Source: CAVVST01 sp963750995
GTDB lineage: Bacteria; Acidobacteriota; Vicinamibacteria; Vicinamibacterales; UBA2999
NCBI GenBank assembly: GCA_963750995.1
Contig: CAVVST010000001.1
Location: 744,001 to 808,000 of the forward strand
DNA: 64,000 nt
Direction: 5' to 3'
Shown here: piece by piece, positions 24,372 to 35,065 of the stretch
Numbering within the stretch: position 1 is the stretch's first letter
Layout of the letters: each line of letters begins with the position of its first letter
The notes under the pieces: model-generated
What the model was told of the DNA's origin: nothing
The model's input: only the letters and a program-made list of their open reading frames with translations
Database searches by the model: none
Made by a program: the position numbers and the translations under genes

Positions 24372-27166
24372 ATGAGCATCAAGACACAAGCGCCGCCTGC
24401 GACGACAGCCCAGCCCCCGGTCCCCAGCCTCGCTCCCGCCGACTTCTTCTCCGCAGCCGAGAGCCGCATCGATCAGTGGCGCCAGCTGTCGGCAGTCGTC
24501 CGCGCCTGGCAGGCGGCGGCCAATCGCGGCTCGTCCGAGGACGCGCGCTTCACGGACGCAGTCGAGTTGTTCGGGAGGGTGGCGCCGCTCGAGGGGTTCT
24601 ACGCGTATCCGGGCCCACGGCTGCTCGGCGCGATCGAACAGGCGCTGGCGGACCGCAATGCCAGCATTTGCGCCAGGCTCGTGCAGCACGTCTCCGCGGC
24701 GCTCCTGACCGGCACCTACCGCAACGACGCGGCTGCGTGGGATCCGATGCAGGAAGACGCCGCCGGGGGGACGGACCTGCTACCGCCGGATCTGCAGAGC
24801 GGCAACGGCCACCGGCCTGTACTTCGAGGTGCTGGTCGTCACGCCCTCCGACCCTTCGCAATGGGAACGCGCGCGGCACGACCTCAAGCGCCTCCGCCGG
24901 CCCGATGACGCGTTCGTCTACGAAGTCGTCCAGGTCGGGACCTTCGAGGACGCCGATCATCGCCGCGATCTGCAACTTCAACGTCCAGGCGGTGGTGCTC
25001 AGGGACGGGTTCGAATTCCGCTCCCGCTACGACGCACCGGTATTACGTGAGTTTCTGCTGCGTCACATGCGGGCCGGAGAAGAAAGCACCGAGCCGGGCG
25101 AGCTGGCGACGACGCTGGCCCGCGCCATCAAGCGCTATCGACCGGAGCTCGACCTCTACCTGCTGACCGACCGCTCGGTGGAGGCGCTGGCCGGGAGCGA
25201 CGAGGCCGCCCCGCTGCGGCGCGTCTTCCACAACGTCGAGGAAGTGATGGAGCTGCACCTCGCCATTCTCGACGGCATCAACGATCGCTACGACACGCCG
25301 TACTTCAGCAACCTGAAGAAGTACGCGCAGCGTCCAATCGGAACGTTTCACGCGCTGCCCATCGCCCGCGGCAAGTCGGTGTTCCGCTCGAACTGGATCC
25401 GCGACATGGGCCACTTCTACGGCACCAACCTGTTCCTCGCCGAATCGTCCGCCACCTCCGGCGGGCTCGACAGCCTGCTGGAACCCACCGGCACGATCAA
25501 GCGGGCGCAGGATGCGACTGCGCGCGCGTTCGGCGCCAAGCGCGCCTTCTTCGGCACCAATGGCACCTCGACCTCGAACAAGATCGTGGTCCAGGCCATC
25601 TGCCGTCCGGGCGACATCGTCATCGTCGATCGCAATTGCCACAAGTCGCACCACTACGGGTTGGTGCTGGCCGGGGCGCAGCCGTATTACGTCGAGGCAT
25701 ATCCCCTTACGCACTTCTCGATGTACGGCGGGGTGCCGCTGGCCAGCATCAAGAAAGCGCTGCTGGCGTGCAAGGCCCAGGGGACGCTCGACCGCGTCCG
25801 AGTGATCGACCTCACGAACTGCACGTTCGACGGGCACATGTACAACCCGGCGCGGGTCATGGAGGAATGCCTCGCGATCAAACCCGACCTGATCTTCCTG
25901 TGGGACGAGGCCTGGTTCGGCTTCGCGCGGTTCAACGCCTTCCACCGGCGCCGCACCGCCATGGGTGCGGCCGCTGCGCTGACCGAGCGCTTCCGCAGCA
26001 CCGCCTACCGCGAGGAGTACGACAAGTTCAAGAAGGCCACCGGATCCCTGGATCCACAGAACCCGGCGCTGCTGACGACCCGTCTGCTGCCCGACCCGGA
26101 CGTCGTCCGGCTGCGCGTCTACCAGACGTGTTCGACGCACAAGTCGATGTCGGCGCTCCGCCAGGGCTCGATGATCCTGGTGTGGGACGAGGACTTTCAC
26201 CACGTTGAGGGCGTCTTCCAGGAAGCGTTCTTTACGCACACCTCGACGTCCCCCAACCTCCAGATCATCGCGTCGCTCGACCTCGCACGCCGCCAGATGG
26301 AGCTCGAAGGCTACGAGCTGACGATGCGTGCGGCGGAGATTGCGTTCCGGCTGCGGCGGGAGGTCAACGGTCACCCGCTGATCTCGAAGTATTTCCACTT
26401 CGCCTCTCCCGCCGAAATGGTGCCCGCCGAATTCCGAGCCTCCGGGATCACCGACTACGGGCGGCCGCATGCCACCTGGAAGGAACTGCTCGACTCGTGG
26501 GACACCGACGAGTTCGCCCTCGATCCGACACGGTTGACACTCGTCTGCGGCAGTGCCGGCTTCGATGGGACCCAGTTCAAGGGACTCCTGGCGGAGCGGT
26601 TCGACATCCAGATCAACAAGACGTCCCGCAACAGCGTGCTGCTCCAGACCAACATCAACAACACACGCAGCGATGCGGCGCTGCTCGTCAAGGCGCTCGC
26701 CGACCTGTCGCGCGAGATCGACCGGCGGCTCGAGGACGGCGGGCCCGCCGAGCGCGCGGCGTTCGACGCGCGTGTCCGTTCCCTCATGACGGACGTGCCG
26801 GATCTGCCCGACTTCAGCCAGTTTCATGAAGTCTTCCGCGACGCCCCTGGCGGCTCGAGCAACGAGGGGCACATGCGCGAAGCGTTCTACATGGCCTACG
26901 ACGAAGCCAACTGCGAGTTCATCAAGCTGGCCAGTCCCGAGATCGACCAGCGGCTCGCCAACGGACCCGACATGGTTTCAGCCAACTTCGTGATTCCCTA
27001 CCCCCCGGGCTTCCCGATCATGGTGCCAGGCCAAGTCATCAGGGCCGACACGATCGCGTTCATGCGCAAGCTGGACGTGAAGGAAATCCACGGTTATCAC
27101 GCCGCGAATGGCTTGAAGCTGCTCAAACCGTCGGTGCTGACGGCCCGCACAGGGCGCCTCGCGTGA
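24372..27166 (+). CDS. Orn/Lys/Arg-type PLP decarboxylase, long form (two frameshifts)
   Basis: Fold-type I PLP decarboxylase of about 930 residues, similar in layout to the long Mycobacterium-type enzyme (Rv2531c class). ATG 24372 follows GGGGGAG. The N-terminal region (FFSAAESRIDQWRQLSAV; GFYAYPGPRLLG) leads to the PLP domain: FGTNGTSTSNKIV, LWDEAWFGFARF and the Lys motif STHKSMSALRQGSMI. The C-terminal domain includes WDTDEFALDPTRLTLVCG and PYPPGFPIMVPG. The main frame is intact from about 24960; two indels near 24815 and 24955 interrupt the N-terminal 200 residues. The amino-acid substrate cannot be read from sequence; the coupled GltS and TAXI genes point to an acidic amino acid or a related exchange. 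Its stop overlaps the GltS start (GTGA). Confidence 0.88.
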
Positions 27167-28375
27167 CCAACGTCCAGCTCGACCTGCTCTTCACCATCCT
27201 GGCGGCGTTCGTCGGTACTCGCCGCCGGGCAACTACTGGTCGCCCAGATAGGTGTGCTCAAGCGATTCAGTATTCCGGCACCAGTGGTGGGCGGCGTGCT
27301 GGTGGCGATCCTCCTGGCGTTGGCCGACGGGTTCTTCGGCGTGAAGGTTTCCTTCGACATGGCACTCAGGGACAACCTGCTCCTCATGTTCTTCACGACC
27401 GTAGGCCTCTCGGCCGACGCCCGTATGCTCGCCAAGGGCGGACCGAAGCTATTGGTGTTTCTCGCGGCGAGCATGGCCTTCATCGTGGTTCAGAACATCG
27501 TCGGCATCGGCGCCGCCCTGGCGTTGGATCTTCATCCTGTGGTCGGCCTGCTCGGCGGCTCGATCACGCTGACCGGCGGACACGGCACGGGCGCGGCGTA
27601 CGGTGCGCGGTTCGCGGATTCGATGAACATCGTCGGCGCGATGGAGCTGACAATGGCCTGCGCGACCGCAGGACTCGTGCTCGGCAGCCTGCTGGGAGGG
27701 CCGCTGGCGCAGTTTCTCGTCAGGCGCTATCAGCTATCGCCGCCCGCCGCGCCCACAGGAGCGGCGGCAGCGGAGGCAGAGCGTGATGCAGACCCGATCA
27801 CGACCCAATCAGTCCTGAATACGCTCTTCGCGATCCTCGCGTCGCTGGCGATCGGCAAGTGGCTTGCGCAGCTCGTGCAGGGAACCGGGATCATCCTGCC
27901 GGACTTTCTCTTCTGCCTGCTGCTGGGCGTCGTGATACGGAATGCGTCCACGGTACTCCCCAGGGCCCGCGTGAGCGGTGCAACCGTTGATCTCCTCGGC
28001 GGCGTGTCGCTGTCGCTGTTCCTGGTGATGGCGCTGATGGGCATGAGACTCGTCGACCTCGTGAGCCTGGCTGGCCCGCTGCTGATCATTCTTTCGCTGC
28101 AGGCCATCGTGATGGCGGCGTACGCCACGTTCGTGACGTTCCGGGTGATGGGGCGGGACTACGACGCCGCGGTTCTGGCGGCGGGACACGTCGGCTTCGC
28201 GCTCTCGTCCACGGCGGCGGCCCTGGCGATCATGAAAACGATCACGGAGCGAAACGGTCCGTCGCCGCTTGCGTTCGTGATCGTGCCGATGGTCGGGGCG
28301 TTCTTCATCGACATCGCGAATGCGCTCGTCATTCAGGGCTATCTCGCCCTGCCCTTCTTCGGGTTCCCGACATGA
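27163..28375 (+). CDS. gltS: GltS-type sodium/glutamate symporter (one frameshift)
   Basis: Inner-membrane carrier of the ESS family, about 403 residues. GTG 27163 begins MTNVQLDLLFTILAAFVG; after an indel near 27220 the rest continues as LLVAQIGVLKRFSIPAPVVG. Family features are GLLGGSITLTGGHGTGAA (first re-entrant region, about 27547-27600), FFTTVGLSAD, MALMGMRLVDL and DAAVLAAGHVGFALSSTAAA in the second half. Known GltS proteins import L-glutamate with sodium. It overlaps the decarboxylase stop (GTGA) and its own stop overlaps the TAXI start (ATGATGA), so all three are translationally coupled. Confidence 0.88.
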
Positions 28376-29884
28376 TGAGATGGCTCGTCTGGTGGCTGTG
28401 GGTGGTCGTTGCGCTGGCCGTGCTGATCTCGGCTCCCGGGTGTGCCCGGGGCGCCGACGAGTCGCGGCTGCGTCAGGATACGCAGGAGCGGCTCGACCAG
28501 GGTGTGAAGCCCGGGTTGTTGAAGGTCGTCGGGCTCCGCCGTGAGGGAAGCGCGCCGCTGCCGGCTGGCGAGTCAGGCGCGCCGCGCGTGGTGGTCTACT
28601 TCAATACCACGCTGGAGGTGGCCGAGGACTACCGCTTCGGCGGGTGGGACCAGCTCGGCGCGTCAAGCGTGGCGCTTGCCCTCGGCGCGACGGAAAACGG
28701 GATCTTCGGGCTGCAGCCGGAAAACCGCGCCGGCGACCGGGTGCGTGCCTATGGCAGCGCGACGTACGAGCAGAACGGTGACGGCTGGGTGCCCGTCGAC
28801 GGCTGTGCCGGTGGAGGCCGCGGCCGCGCCCGACTACGACGGCACCGCTCCGCCCTCGCGCTCGAAGCAGCTTATCGATCGCCTCGCCGCCATGGTGGAG
28901 CTTCCGCCACCTGGCGTCCCACCACAGCAGGACGAGATCATCGCAGAGGAGCTCTCACGCGCGTCGGAGAATATCGAGCGGCGCGTGCAGCGGCGCGAGC
29001 ACACGTTCACGATCGCCAGCGGGCCAAAGGACGGCGAGTATGCGCGGATGACCGGCGCGCTCATAGACGCCGTTCAGCAGCGTGCGCCAGGCGTCAAGCT
29101 CCGCCAGCGTCATACCGAAGGCAGCGTCGAAAATGCCCGGCTCCTGGCGCGCGGCGAAGCCGACTACGCGATCATCCAGGGCGACGTCGCCGCTGCCGCC
29201 GTTGCCGGTACCGATGTCTTCTCCCGCGGCGGACCGCTGAACGGCCTCAGGGCGGTCGGCGGCCTGTTCCCCGAGCCGATCCAGGTTGTCGTGGCGGCCA
29301 GTTCGCCGATTCGCGACATCGCCGAGCTCCGTGGAAAGCGCGTGAGCGTGGGCACACCCGAATCGGGCACACGATACGACGCCGTGGCCGTGCTGGAGGC
29401 GTACGGCCTGAAGCTCGACGACCTGGCTGATGCCCGCGCCGACACCCTGAGTGATGCGATCAATCGATTGCGGCGAGGCCAGATTGACGCCCTCTTCGTC
29501 ACCGCCGCAGCGCCGACCCGGCCGCTGCAGCAGCTGGCGGTCGCCACGGAACTGCGCTTGCTTCCGATCAAAGGCGCCGCCCTGGAGGCACTCGCGGCAA
29601 TCCGCCCGGGCCTCACACCGATCGTGCTGCCCGCGAACACGTACCCGGGCCAGAAACATCCCGCTGCGACCGTCGCCTCTGCGGCGTTGTTTGTGACCAC
29701 GGCCGATGCCCCCGACACGGAAGTGATGCGGGTGACGGACCTGGTCTTCACGCGCATGCCGAAGGAGCGCGGCACCAGCGGCACCAGCGGCGCCAGCGCA
29801 GACCTGGTCACGGTGTCGCCCGAGAACGAGCTGCGCGGCGTGACGATTCCCCTGCATCCGGGAGCCGCGCGACGCGGGCACTGA
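28372..29884 (+). CDS. TAXI-family solute-binding protein with extra N-terminal domain (one frameshift)
   Basis: About 503 residues. The N-terminus (WLWVVVALAVLISAPGC) is a signal peptide with an imperfect lipobox. Residues 35-145 form a separate domain (RVVVYFNTTLEVAEDYRFGG, LALGATENGIFGLQPENRAG) that I cannot name. After an indel near 28810 comes a TAXI-type periplasmic binding protein (HTFTIASGPKDGEYARMTGA, ADYAIIQGDVAAAAVAG, LRGKRVSVGTPESGTRYDA, ADTLSDAINRLRRGQIDALF). TAXI proteins normally serve TRAP transporters, and one studied member (Thermus thermophilus TTHA1157) binds glutamate. No TRAP membrane subunits are near. Two tandem ATGs (28372, 28375) overlap the GltS stop. Confidence 0.85.
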
Positions 29885-30116
29885 ATCGGGACGCGTCGAA
29901 CGGAGACTCTTCCATGTCCCACCTAGGGAATGTGCCGGTAGCGCCGCCCACGAAATAGGCTGTTCGCCGAAAGAGGCCATTCCGGCGGCGTTTCGGTCTT
30001 CTTCCCAATCGTTTTGGCACGAACGACGCCTCGAGAAGAACCGAATTACGGTTTTTGCTGTTTCCACGCCGCACTGTTTACGCTAGGATGGCCGGTCCTC
30101 AACAGGCGTCTCCTCC
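29885..30116. other. Intergenic region before the REC-MEDS gene
   Basis: 232 bp without a recognisable gene. It is somewhat less GC-rich towards its end and should contain the promoter of the REC-MEDS gene. I see no convincing terminator hairpin or promoter boxes. Confidence 0.35.
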
Positions 30117-31233
30117 TTGAACTACCGCATTCTCGTTGTCGACGATCATGCACCCTGGCGGCGTGTGATCCGTTCGATGCTGACGAACAGCCCGCGATGG
30201 CAGATTGTCGGCGAGGCGGCCGATCACCTCGAAGCGATTCGAAACGCCGATGCGCTCCGGCCGGATTTGATGCTCCTCGACGTTGAACTCGGGGCGCGCA
30301 ACGGAATCGACACCGCAACGGAAATCCTCGCGGCTGACCCGGACGCGAAAATCCTGTTCGTGAGCGCGCATCGATCGTGGGACATCGCCGGGGCAGCGTT
30401 GACCACGGGCGCCCGCGGCTACCTTCTGAAGCTGGACGCCGGACACGAACTGTTGACGGCGATGGAAACGATTGGCCTGGGCGGGCGGTTCATCAGCGCG
30501 GGGCTGCTCGGGCGCGCGCTCGACAGCCTCGCAGACACTTGCCGGGCACGACAGGCCGCGATGCCATGAAGCAGCGTTCTACGCCGATGACACATTGATG
30601 CTGGATGGTCTCGTCCAGTTCGCCGGGACCGCGCTCAAATCCGGCAAAACCGTGATCGTCGTGATCACGGCGCAACTCCGAGCCGAGCTCGACGCGAGAA
30701 TGCGGGCTCAGGGCATCAACATCGACCTCGCCATCCGCGAGGAGAAATACCTGCTGATGGACGTGCTCGAGATGCTGTCGGCGGTCATGACGGATGGCTG
30801 GCCCGACGAAGCACGCTTCTGGAACACGGCCATGTCGTTGCTGGCGCGCGTCGCGAGCGCGTCACCAGAGGACGATCCGCGCCTGGCGGCGTGCGGCGAG
30901 GGCGCCGCATTCCTGGTGAAGCACGGCAGAATGGACGCCGCGATCCGGCTGGAGTCGCTGTGGGACGAGTTTGCGAGAACGTGTAACGTCGATATCTTCT
31001 GCCCGTACGTGATGGCACATCCTGCCCACGATCACGACGCCGACATCGTGCAGCGCATCAGCGCCGTCCATTCGGCCGTTCACGGGCACGTAGCGTCCGC
31101 CTTCAGGCGGACCCGGGAGTCCGCGCTGAAACCGGACACTGCGTACGACTGGTGTCAATGGCGTAACGGATCTCAGGGCCTCCGCGACCGCGCACGCTCT
31201 TCCCTGCACAACGCTCCTGACAGCCGGCAGTGA
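30117..31233 (+). CDS. Receiver-MEDS sensor protein (REC and MEDS halves in different frames)
   Basis: Residues 1-125 form a CheY-like receiver (ILVVDDHAP, acceptor Asp in LMLLDVELG, Ser in FVSAHR, Lys in GYLLKLD). In its frame translation stops at 30569. Overlapping it in another frame a MEDS (DcmR sensory) domain follows: CHEAAFYADDTLMLDGLVQF, KSGKTVIVVITAQLRAELDA, REEKYLLMDVLEMLSAVM, CGEGAAFLVKHGRMDAAIRL, NVDIFCPYV. REC-MEDS fusions occur in this lineage, so I join them across an indel near 30550-30570; two overlapping genes are possible. MEDS was described in regulators of C1 and organohalide metabolism. The start is TTG 30117 and no ribosome site is evident. No DNA-binding domain is present. 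Confidence 0.7.
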
Positions 31234-31313
31234 ACGCGCGGACGAAGGACGGTGACGTGCTGTCTGTGCCCTCGACTTCGAAGCTGAAAACGTCGAAACG
31301 TCTCCCAGGTGTG

Positions 31314-31329
31314 TGGCACTCAGTGTGCT
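31314..31329 (+). promoter_or_regulatory. Candidate sigma54 (-24/-12) promoter upstream of AspT
   Basis: TGGCACTCAGTGTGCT has GG (31315-31316) and GC (31327-31328) separated by exactly ten bases, the invariant spacing of RpoN promoters, and matches the -24 half TGGCAC fully. It lies about 115 bp before the AspT start. RpoN-dependent activators are encoded in this window. Short motifs also occur by chance. Confidence 0.35.
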
Positions 31330-31443
31330 CAAAACCCGACGACAGACGTTGATAACGCCGGGTCAGCCGAGCGTGACAAGGAGAGTGCTGGGCCGGCTCC
31401 GCGCATGCCGATGATAAGGAAGCCATCGATAACGGAGTAGGTC

Positions 31444-33202
31444 ATGTTTGAATGGTTCGCTGCGACACTGAAACAGTACCCGGAGATCGCCATCTTTCTC
31501 ACGCTGGCGTTGGGCTACTACTTCGGCAAGTTCACCTTCAAGGGCATCGGCCTGGGGTCGGTCACTGCGACGCTGCTGGCTGGTGTCGTCATCGGGCAGA
31601 TTGGGATCACCATCGCGCAGCCCCTCAAGGCGACGGTCTTCCTCATGTTCCTGTTCGCGGTCGGCTACGCCGTCGGTCCCCAGTTCGTCCGCGGCGTCGC
31701 CAAGGACGGCCTGCCGCAGGCGCTCTTCTCGGTGGTCCAATGCGTGATCTGCCTGATCGTCCCCGTCGCGATCGTGAAGTTCGTGGGCTACGACCTCGGG
31801 TACGCGGCCGGACTCTATTCCGGGTCGCAGACGATCTCCGCCGCGATGGGCCTGTCGACCGACGCCATCAACCGGATGGGCCTGGCCGCCGATCAGGCCA
31901 AGGCCCTGATCGACTCGATGCCGGTCGCCTACGCGGTGTCGTACATGTTCGGCACGATGGGCTCGGCGATCGTGATCGCCATCATCGGCCCCAAGCTCCT
32001 CGGCATCAATCTCGAAGCTGCCTGCAAGGACTACGAGCAGAAGCAAGGCGGCGTCAAGGAACTGGGCGGCCCCGGCACGGCATGGCGACGCTGGGAAGTG
32101 CGGGCATACCGCGTCCAGCTGGAGGGCGGGCGGCTGGCCTGACGTCGGCGAGGTCGAGGCGCGCGCGCGCCAGATCCAGCCGCCCATGACGGTCGGGAAC
32201 CTGGCGGTCGCCCAAGCCAGGGCCGTGGCGCCCGCTGTACGCCTGTTCATCCTGCGTGTCCGCCTCGCCAACGGCGCGATCGAGGAGGCGACCGAGGACG
32301 CCGTGCTGCGCGAAGGCGACATCGTCGCCGTCGCCGGCGCCGTGAGGTGCTGGTGAACGATGCTCGGCCCTAACGCGGACGAAGTCGAGGATCAGGAGTT
32401 GCTGGCGATGCCGGTCGAGCGGCGTCGATGTCCTGGTGAGCAACAGGGCGATCGATGGCAAGACGCTGGTGGACCTGGTGCAGATGCCGGAGACGCGAGG
32501 CGTCTTCCTGCGGAAGATCGTCCGTGGCGCCACCGCCACCGTCGATCCCGATTCTGCCGAACACCACGATTCAGCGCGGCGACCTGCTCACGATCGCCGG
32601 CCGGACGCAGGACACCAACCAGGCCGTCAAGCTGCTGGGTGTTGCCGATCGTGCGATCGACGCCGCCGACATGGCGTTCGTCGGCGCTGTTCATCGTGAT
32701 CGGCGCCCTGATCGGCTCGCTGGTCTTCACCGTCGGTGGAGTCCCGCTGACGTTATCCACGGCCGGCGGCGCGCTCGTCGCGGGCATCATCGGCGGGTGG
32801 CTGCGTTCGGTGCGCCCGAGCTTCGGGCGCGTCCCGACGCCCACCCTCTGGTTCATGAACTCGGTCGGCCTCAACATCTTCATCGCCATTGTCGGCATCT
32901 CCGCCGGCCCGGGCTTCGTCAACGGCCTGAAGACGCAGGGCGTCGGCCTGTTCCTGTGGGGCGCCGTCGCGACCACGGTCCCGCTGGTGATCGGGATGTT
33001 CGTCGCCAAGTACCTGTTCCGCTTCCATGACGCGCTCACGCTCGGCATCGTCTCCGGGTCGCGCACGACGACGGCGTCGCTCGGACTGGTGTGCGATCAG
33101 GCCAAGAGCCAGGTCCCGGCGCTCGGCTACACGGTGACCTACGCCGTCGGCAACACGCTGCTGACGATCTGGGGCATGGTCCTGATCATGCTGCTCGCGT
33201 GA
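31444..33202 (+). CDS. aspT: Aspartate:alanine exchanger (AspT-type, several frameshifts)
   Basis: Inner-membrane antiporter of the AAE family, about 585 residues. ATG 31444 follows GGAGTAGG. The N-terminal membrane half reads clearly ([60 protein letters not shown]). The central hydrophilic region contains two RCK_C-type stretches ([64 protein letters not shown]). The C-terminal membrane half is intact ([39 protein letters not shown]). About five indels between 32130 and 32700 break the middle region only. Known AspT exchanges external aspartate for internal alanine, which together with decarboxylation generates proton motive force. It lies 40 bp upstream of aspD. Confidence 0.85.
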
Positions 33203-33242
33203 ACCCCGCGCCTTCTCTGTCCAGACTCACGAGGAAGAATCC

Positions 33243-34919
33243 ATGGCTGTGCTGACGCCCGAACAAGACACTCTGACGCTCAAACGATACGAGAAACTCG
33301 GCCCCTTCGAGATCAAGGACTTCCTCGCCAAGGTGGCCTCGAAGTCCGCGGAGGAGTCGTCCCTCACCTACCTGAACGCCGGCCGCGGCAACCCGAACTG
33401 GGTGGCCACCGAGCCCCGCGAGGCGTTCTTCCTGCTCGGCCAGTTCGCCGTCACCGAGAGCAAGCGTGTGCTCGACCTGCCGCCCGGCGTGGGCGGCATG
33501 CCCAAGGCGGCGGGCATAGCGGGCCGGCTCGAGGCCTGGCTCGGGACGCACGCCGACATGCCGGGCGCGCCCTTCCTCCAGAGGATGGTGCCGTGGGCGG
33601 TCAAGAAGTTCGGCTTCGAGCCCGACAAGTTCGTCCACGAGCTGGTGGACTCCATCATCGGTGACCACTATCCGGTGCCGGACCGGATGCTGGTGCACAA
33701 CGAACGGATCGTCCACGAGTACCTGGAATGGGCGATGTGCGGAACCCCGCGGCCGAAGGGTCAGTTCAAGATCTACGCGGTCGAGGGCGGCACCGCCGCC
33801 ATGTGCTACATCTTCAAATCGCTGAAGAGCAACCGCATCCTCAACCCGGGCGACACGATCGCGCTCGGCGTGCCAATCTTCACCCCCTATCTCGAGATGG
33901 CGCACCTCGAGGACTACGACCTGCATTTCGTCGAAGTCCACGCCAAGCAGGAAAACCGGTTTCAGTACCCGGACGGAGAGCTCGACAAGCTTCTCGACCC
34001 GAAGATCAAGGCCTTCTTCGTCGTCAACCCGGGCAACCCGTACGCGGTGGCCATGTCACCCGACACGATCAAGAAGATCGGGGCCGTGCTGAAGAAGCGC
34101 CCGGATCTCATCCTCCTGACCGACGACGTCTACGGCACCTTCGTGCCAGGCTTCCGTTCGCTGATGGGCGAGTTCCCGAAGAACACCATCGGCGTCTACT
34201 CGTACAGCAAGTATTTCGGCTGCACCGGCTGGCGCCTCGGCACCATCGCGGTCCACGAGGACAACATCTTCGACGAGATGATCGCCAGGCATCCAGAGCC
34301 GATCAAGAAGCTGCTGGACAAGCGCTACGGGGGCCTCACGCTCGAGCCGCGGAAGTTCGCCTTCATCGACCGCATCGTGGCCGACAGCCGCGACGTCGCA
34401 CTGAACCACACGGCCGGCCTGTCGCTGCCGCAGCAGGTGATGATGTCGCTGTTCTCCCTGGCCGAGCTGATGGACGAGAAGAAGGACTATCAGAAGGCCT
34501 GCATCGGCATCGTCAAGAAGCGGGTCGAGGCGACGATCGAGGGGCTGGGAATCGAGGTCGGCTCGAATGAGTATTTCGACTACTACTACGGCCTGATCGA
34601 TTTCGAGTTCTGGGCCCGCAAGTACCTGGGCGAGGACGTGGTCGCGTGGATGAAGGAGAACGTGCATCCGCTCGACATCGTGTTCCGGCTGGCCGAGGAT
34701 CACGGCATCGTCCTGCTGAACGGCAGCGGCTTCGCCGCTCCGGACTGGTCCGTGCGCATCTCGTTCGCGAACCTCGAGGATCACGTGTACGACGACATCG
34801 GCCGGGCGGTGCGCGCCATCGCGCGCGGCTACCGCCAGGCCTACGAGGCCGCGACGGGCAAGACCGCCGAGCCGCCCAACGGTGGCAGCACGGCGGCGGC
34901 TGGGAAACGGACACGCTAG
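33243..34919 (+). CDS. aspD: Aspartate 4-decarboxylase
   Basis: PLP enzyme of aminotransferase fold converting L-aspartate to L-alanine and CO2 (EC 4.1.1.12); family members also show transaminase activity. 558 residues, frame intact, near the usual 530-550. Features: LNAGRGNPNWVATEPREAF, VEGGTAAMCYIFKSLKSNRI, FVVNPGNPYAVAMSP, the Asp of LTDDVYG that holds the PLP ring, the Lys motif YSYSKYFGCTGWRLG, and C-terminal PDWSVRISFANL with the carboxylate-binding Arg. Start ATG 33243 follows GAGGAAGAATCC. Directly behind aspT it forms the classical aspartate-decarboxylation pair; alanine dehydrogenase lies convergent downstream. Confidence 0.95.
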   Translation: MAVLTPEQDTLTLKRYEKLGPFEIKDFLAKVASKSAEESSLTYLNAGRGNPNWVATEPREAFFLLGQFAVTESKRVLDLPPGVGGMPKAAGIAGRLEAWLGTHADMPGAPFLQRMVPWAVKKFGFEPDKFVHELVDSIIGDHYPVPDRMLVHNERIVHEYLEWAMCGTPRPKGQFKIYAVEGGTAAMCYIFKSLKSNRILNPGDTIALGVPIFTPYLEMAHLEDYDLHFVEVHAKQENRFQYPDGELDKLLDPKIKAFFVVNPGNPYAVAMSPDTIKKIGAVLKKRPDLILLTDDVYGTFVPGFRSLMGEFPKNTIGVYSYSKYFGCTGWRLGTIAVHEDNIFDEMIARHPEPIKKLLDKRYGGLTLEPRKFAFIDRIVADSRDVALNHTAGLSLPQQVMMSLFSLAELMDEKKDYQKACIGIVKKRVEATIEGLGIEVGSNEYFDYYYGLIDFEFWARKYLGEDVVAWMKENVHPLDIVFRLAEDHGIVLLNGSGFAAPDWSVRISFANLEDHVYDDIGRAVRAIARGYRQAYEAATGKTAEPPNGGSTAAAGKRTR

Positions 34920-35065
34920 AGCGGGTTTTATTTGTGTGGGCGAGCCACGGCACCCCACCGCGCAGGCGCGGTGGGGACCCCGCCCAAAGGCTCGCCCCGC
35001 GAACCCAACAGGGTTCGCGCCACATTTGTAGAAATCCACGCTACAGCGTTGTGAAAAACGCTCTT
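34918..35065. repeat. Structured 148-nt element with near-matching terminal arms
   Basis: Between the convergent aspD and ald genes. Outer arms AGAGCGGGTTTT (34918-34929) and AAAAACGCTCT (35055-35065) are nearly inverted copies. Inside are GGGCGAGCC / GGCTCGCCC, a perfect hairpin CCCCACCGCG-CAGG-CGCGGTGGGG, and a second perfect hairpin GCGAACCC-AACA-GGGTTCGC. The stop codons of both flanking genes lie within the outer arms. It may be a MITE/REP-like element or a bidirectional termination structure. Confidence 0.6.

Noticed and set aside
25043..26872. A 609-codon open frame on the minus strand
   Set aside because: It lies exactly antisense to the conserved decarboxylase and reads as Arg/Val/Leu-rich sequence without family signatures; typical of high-GC mirror frames.
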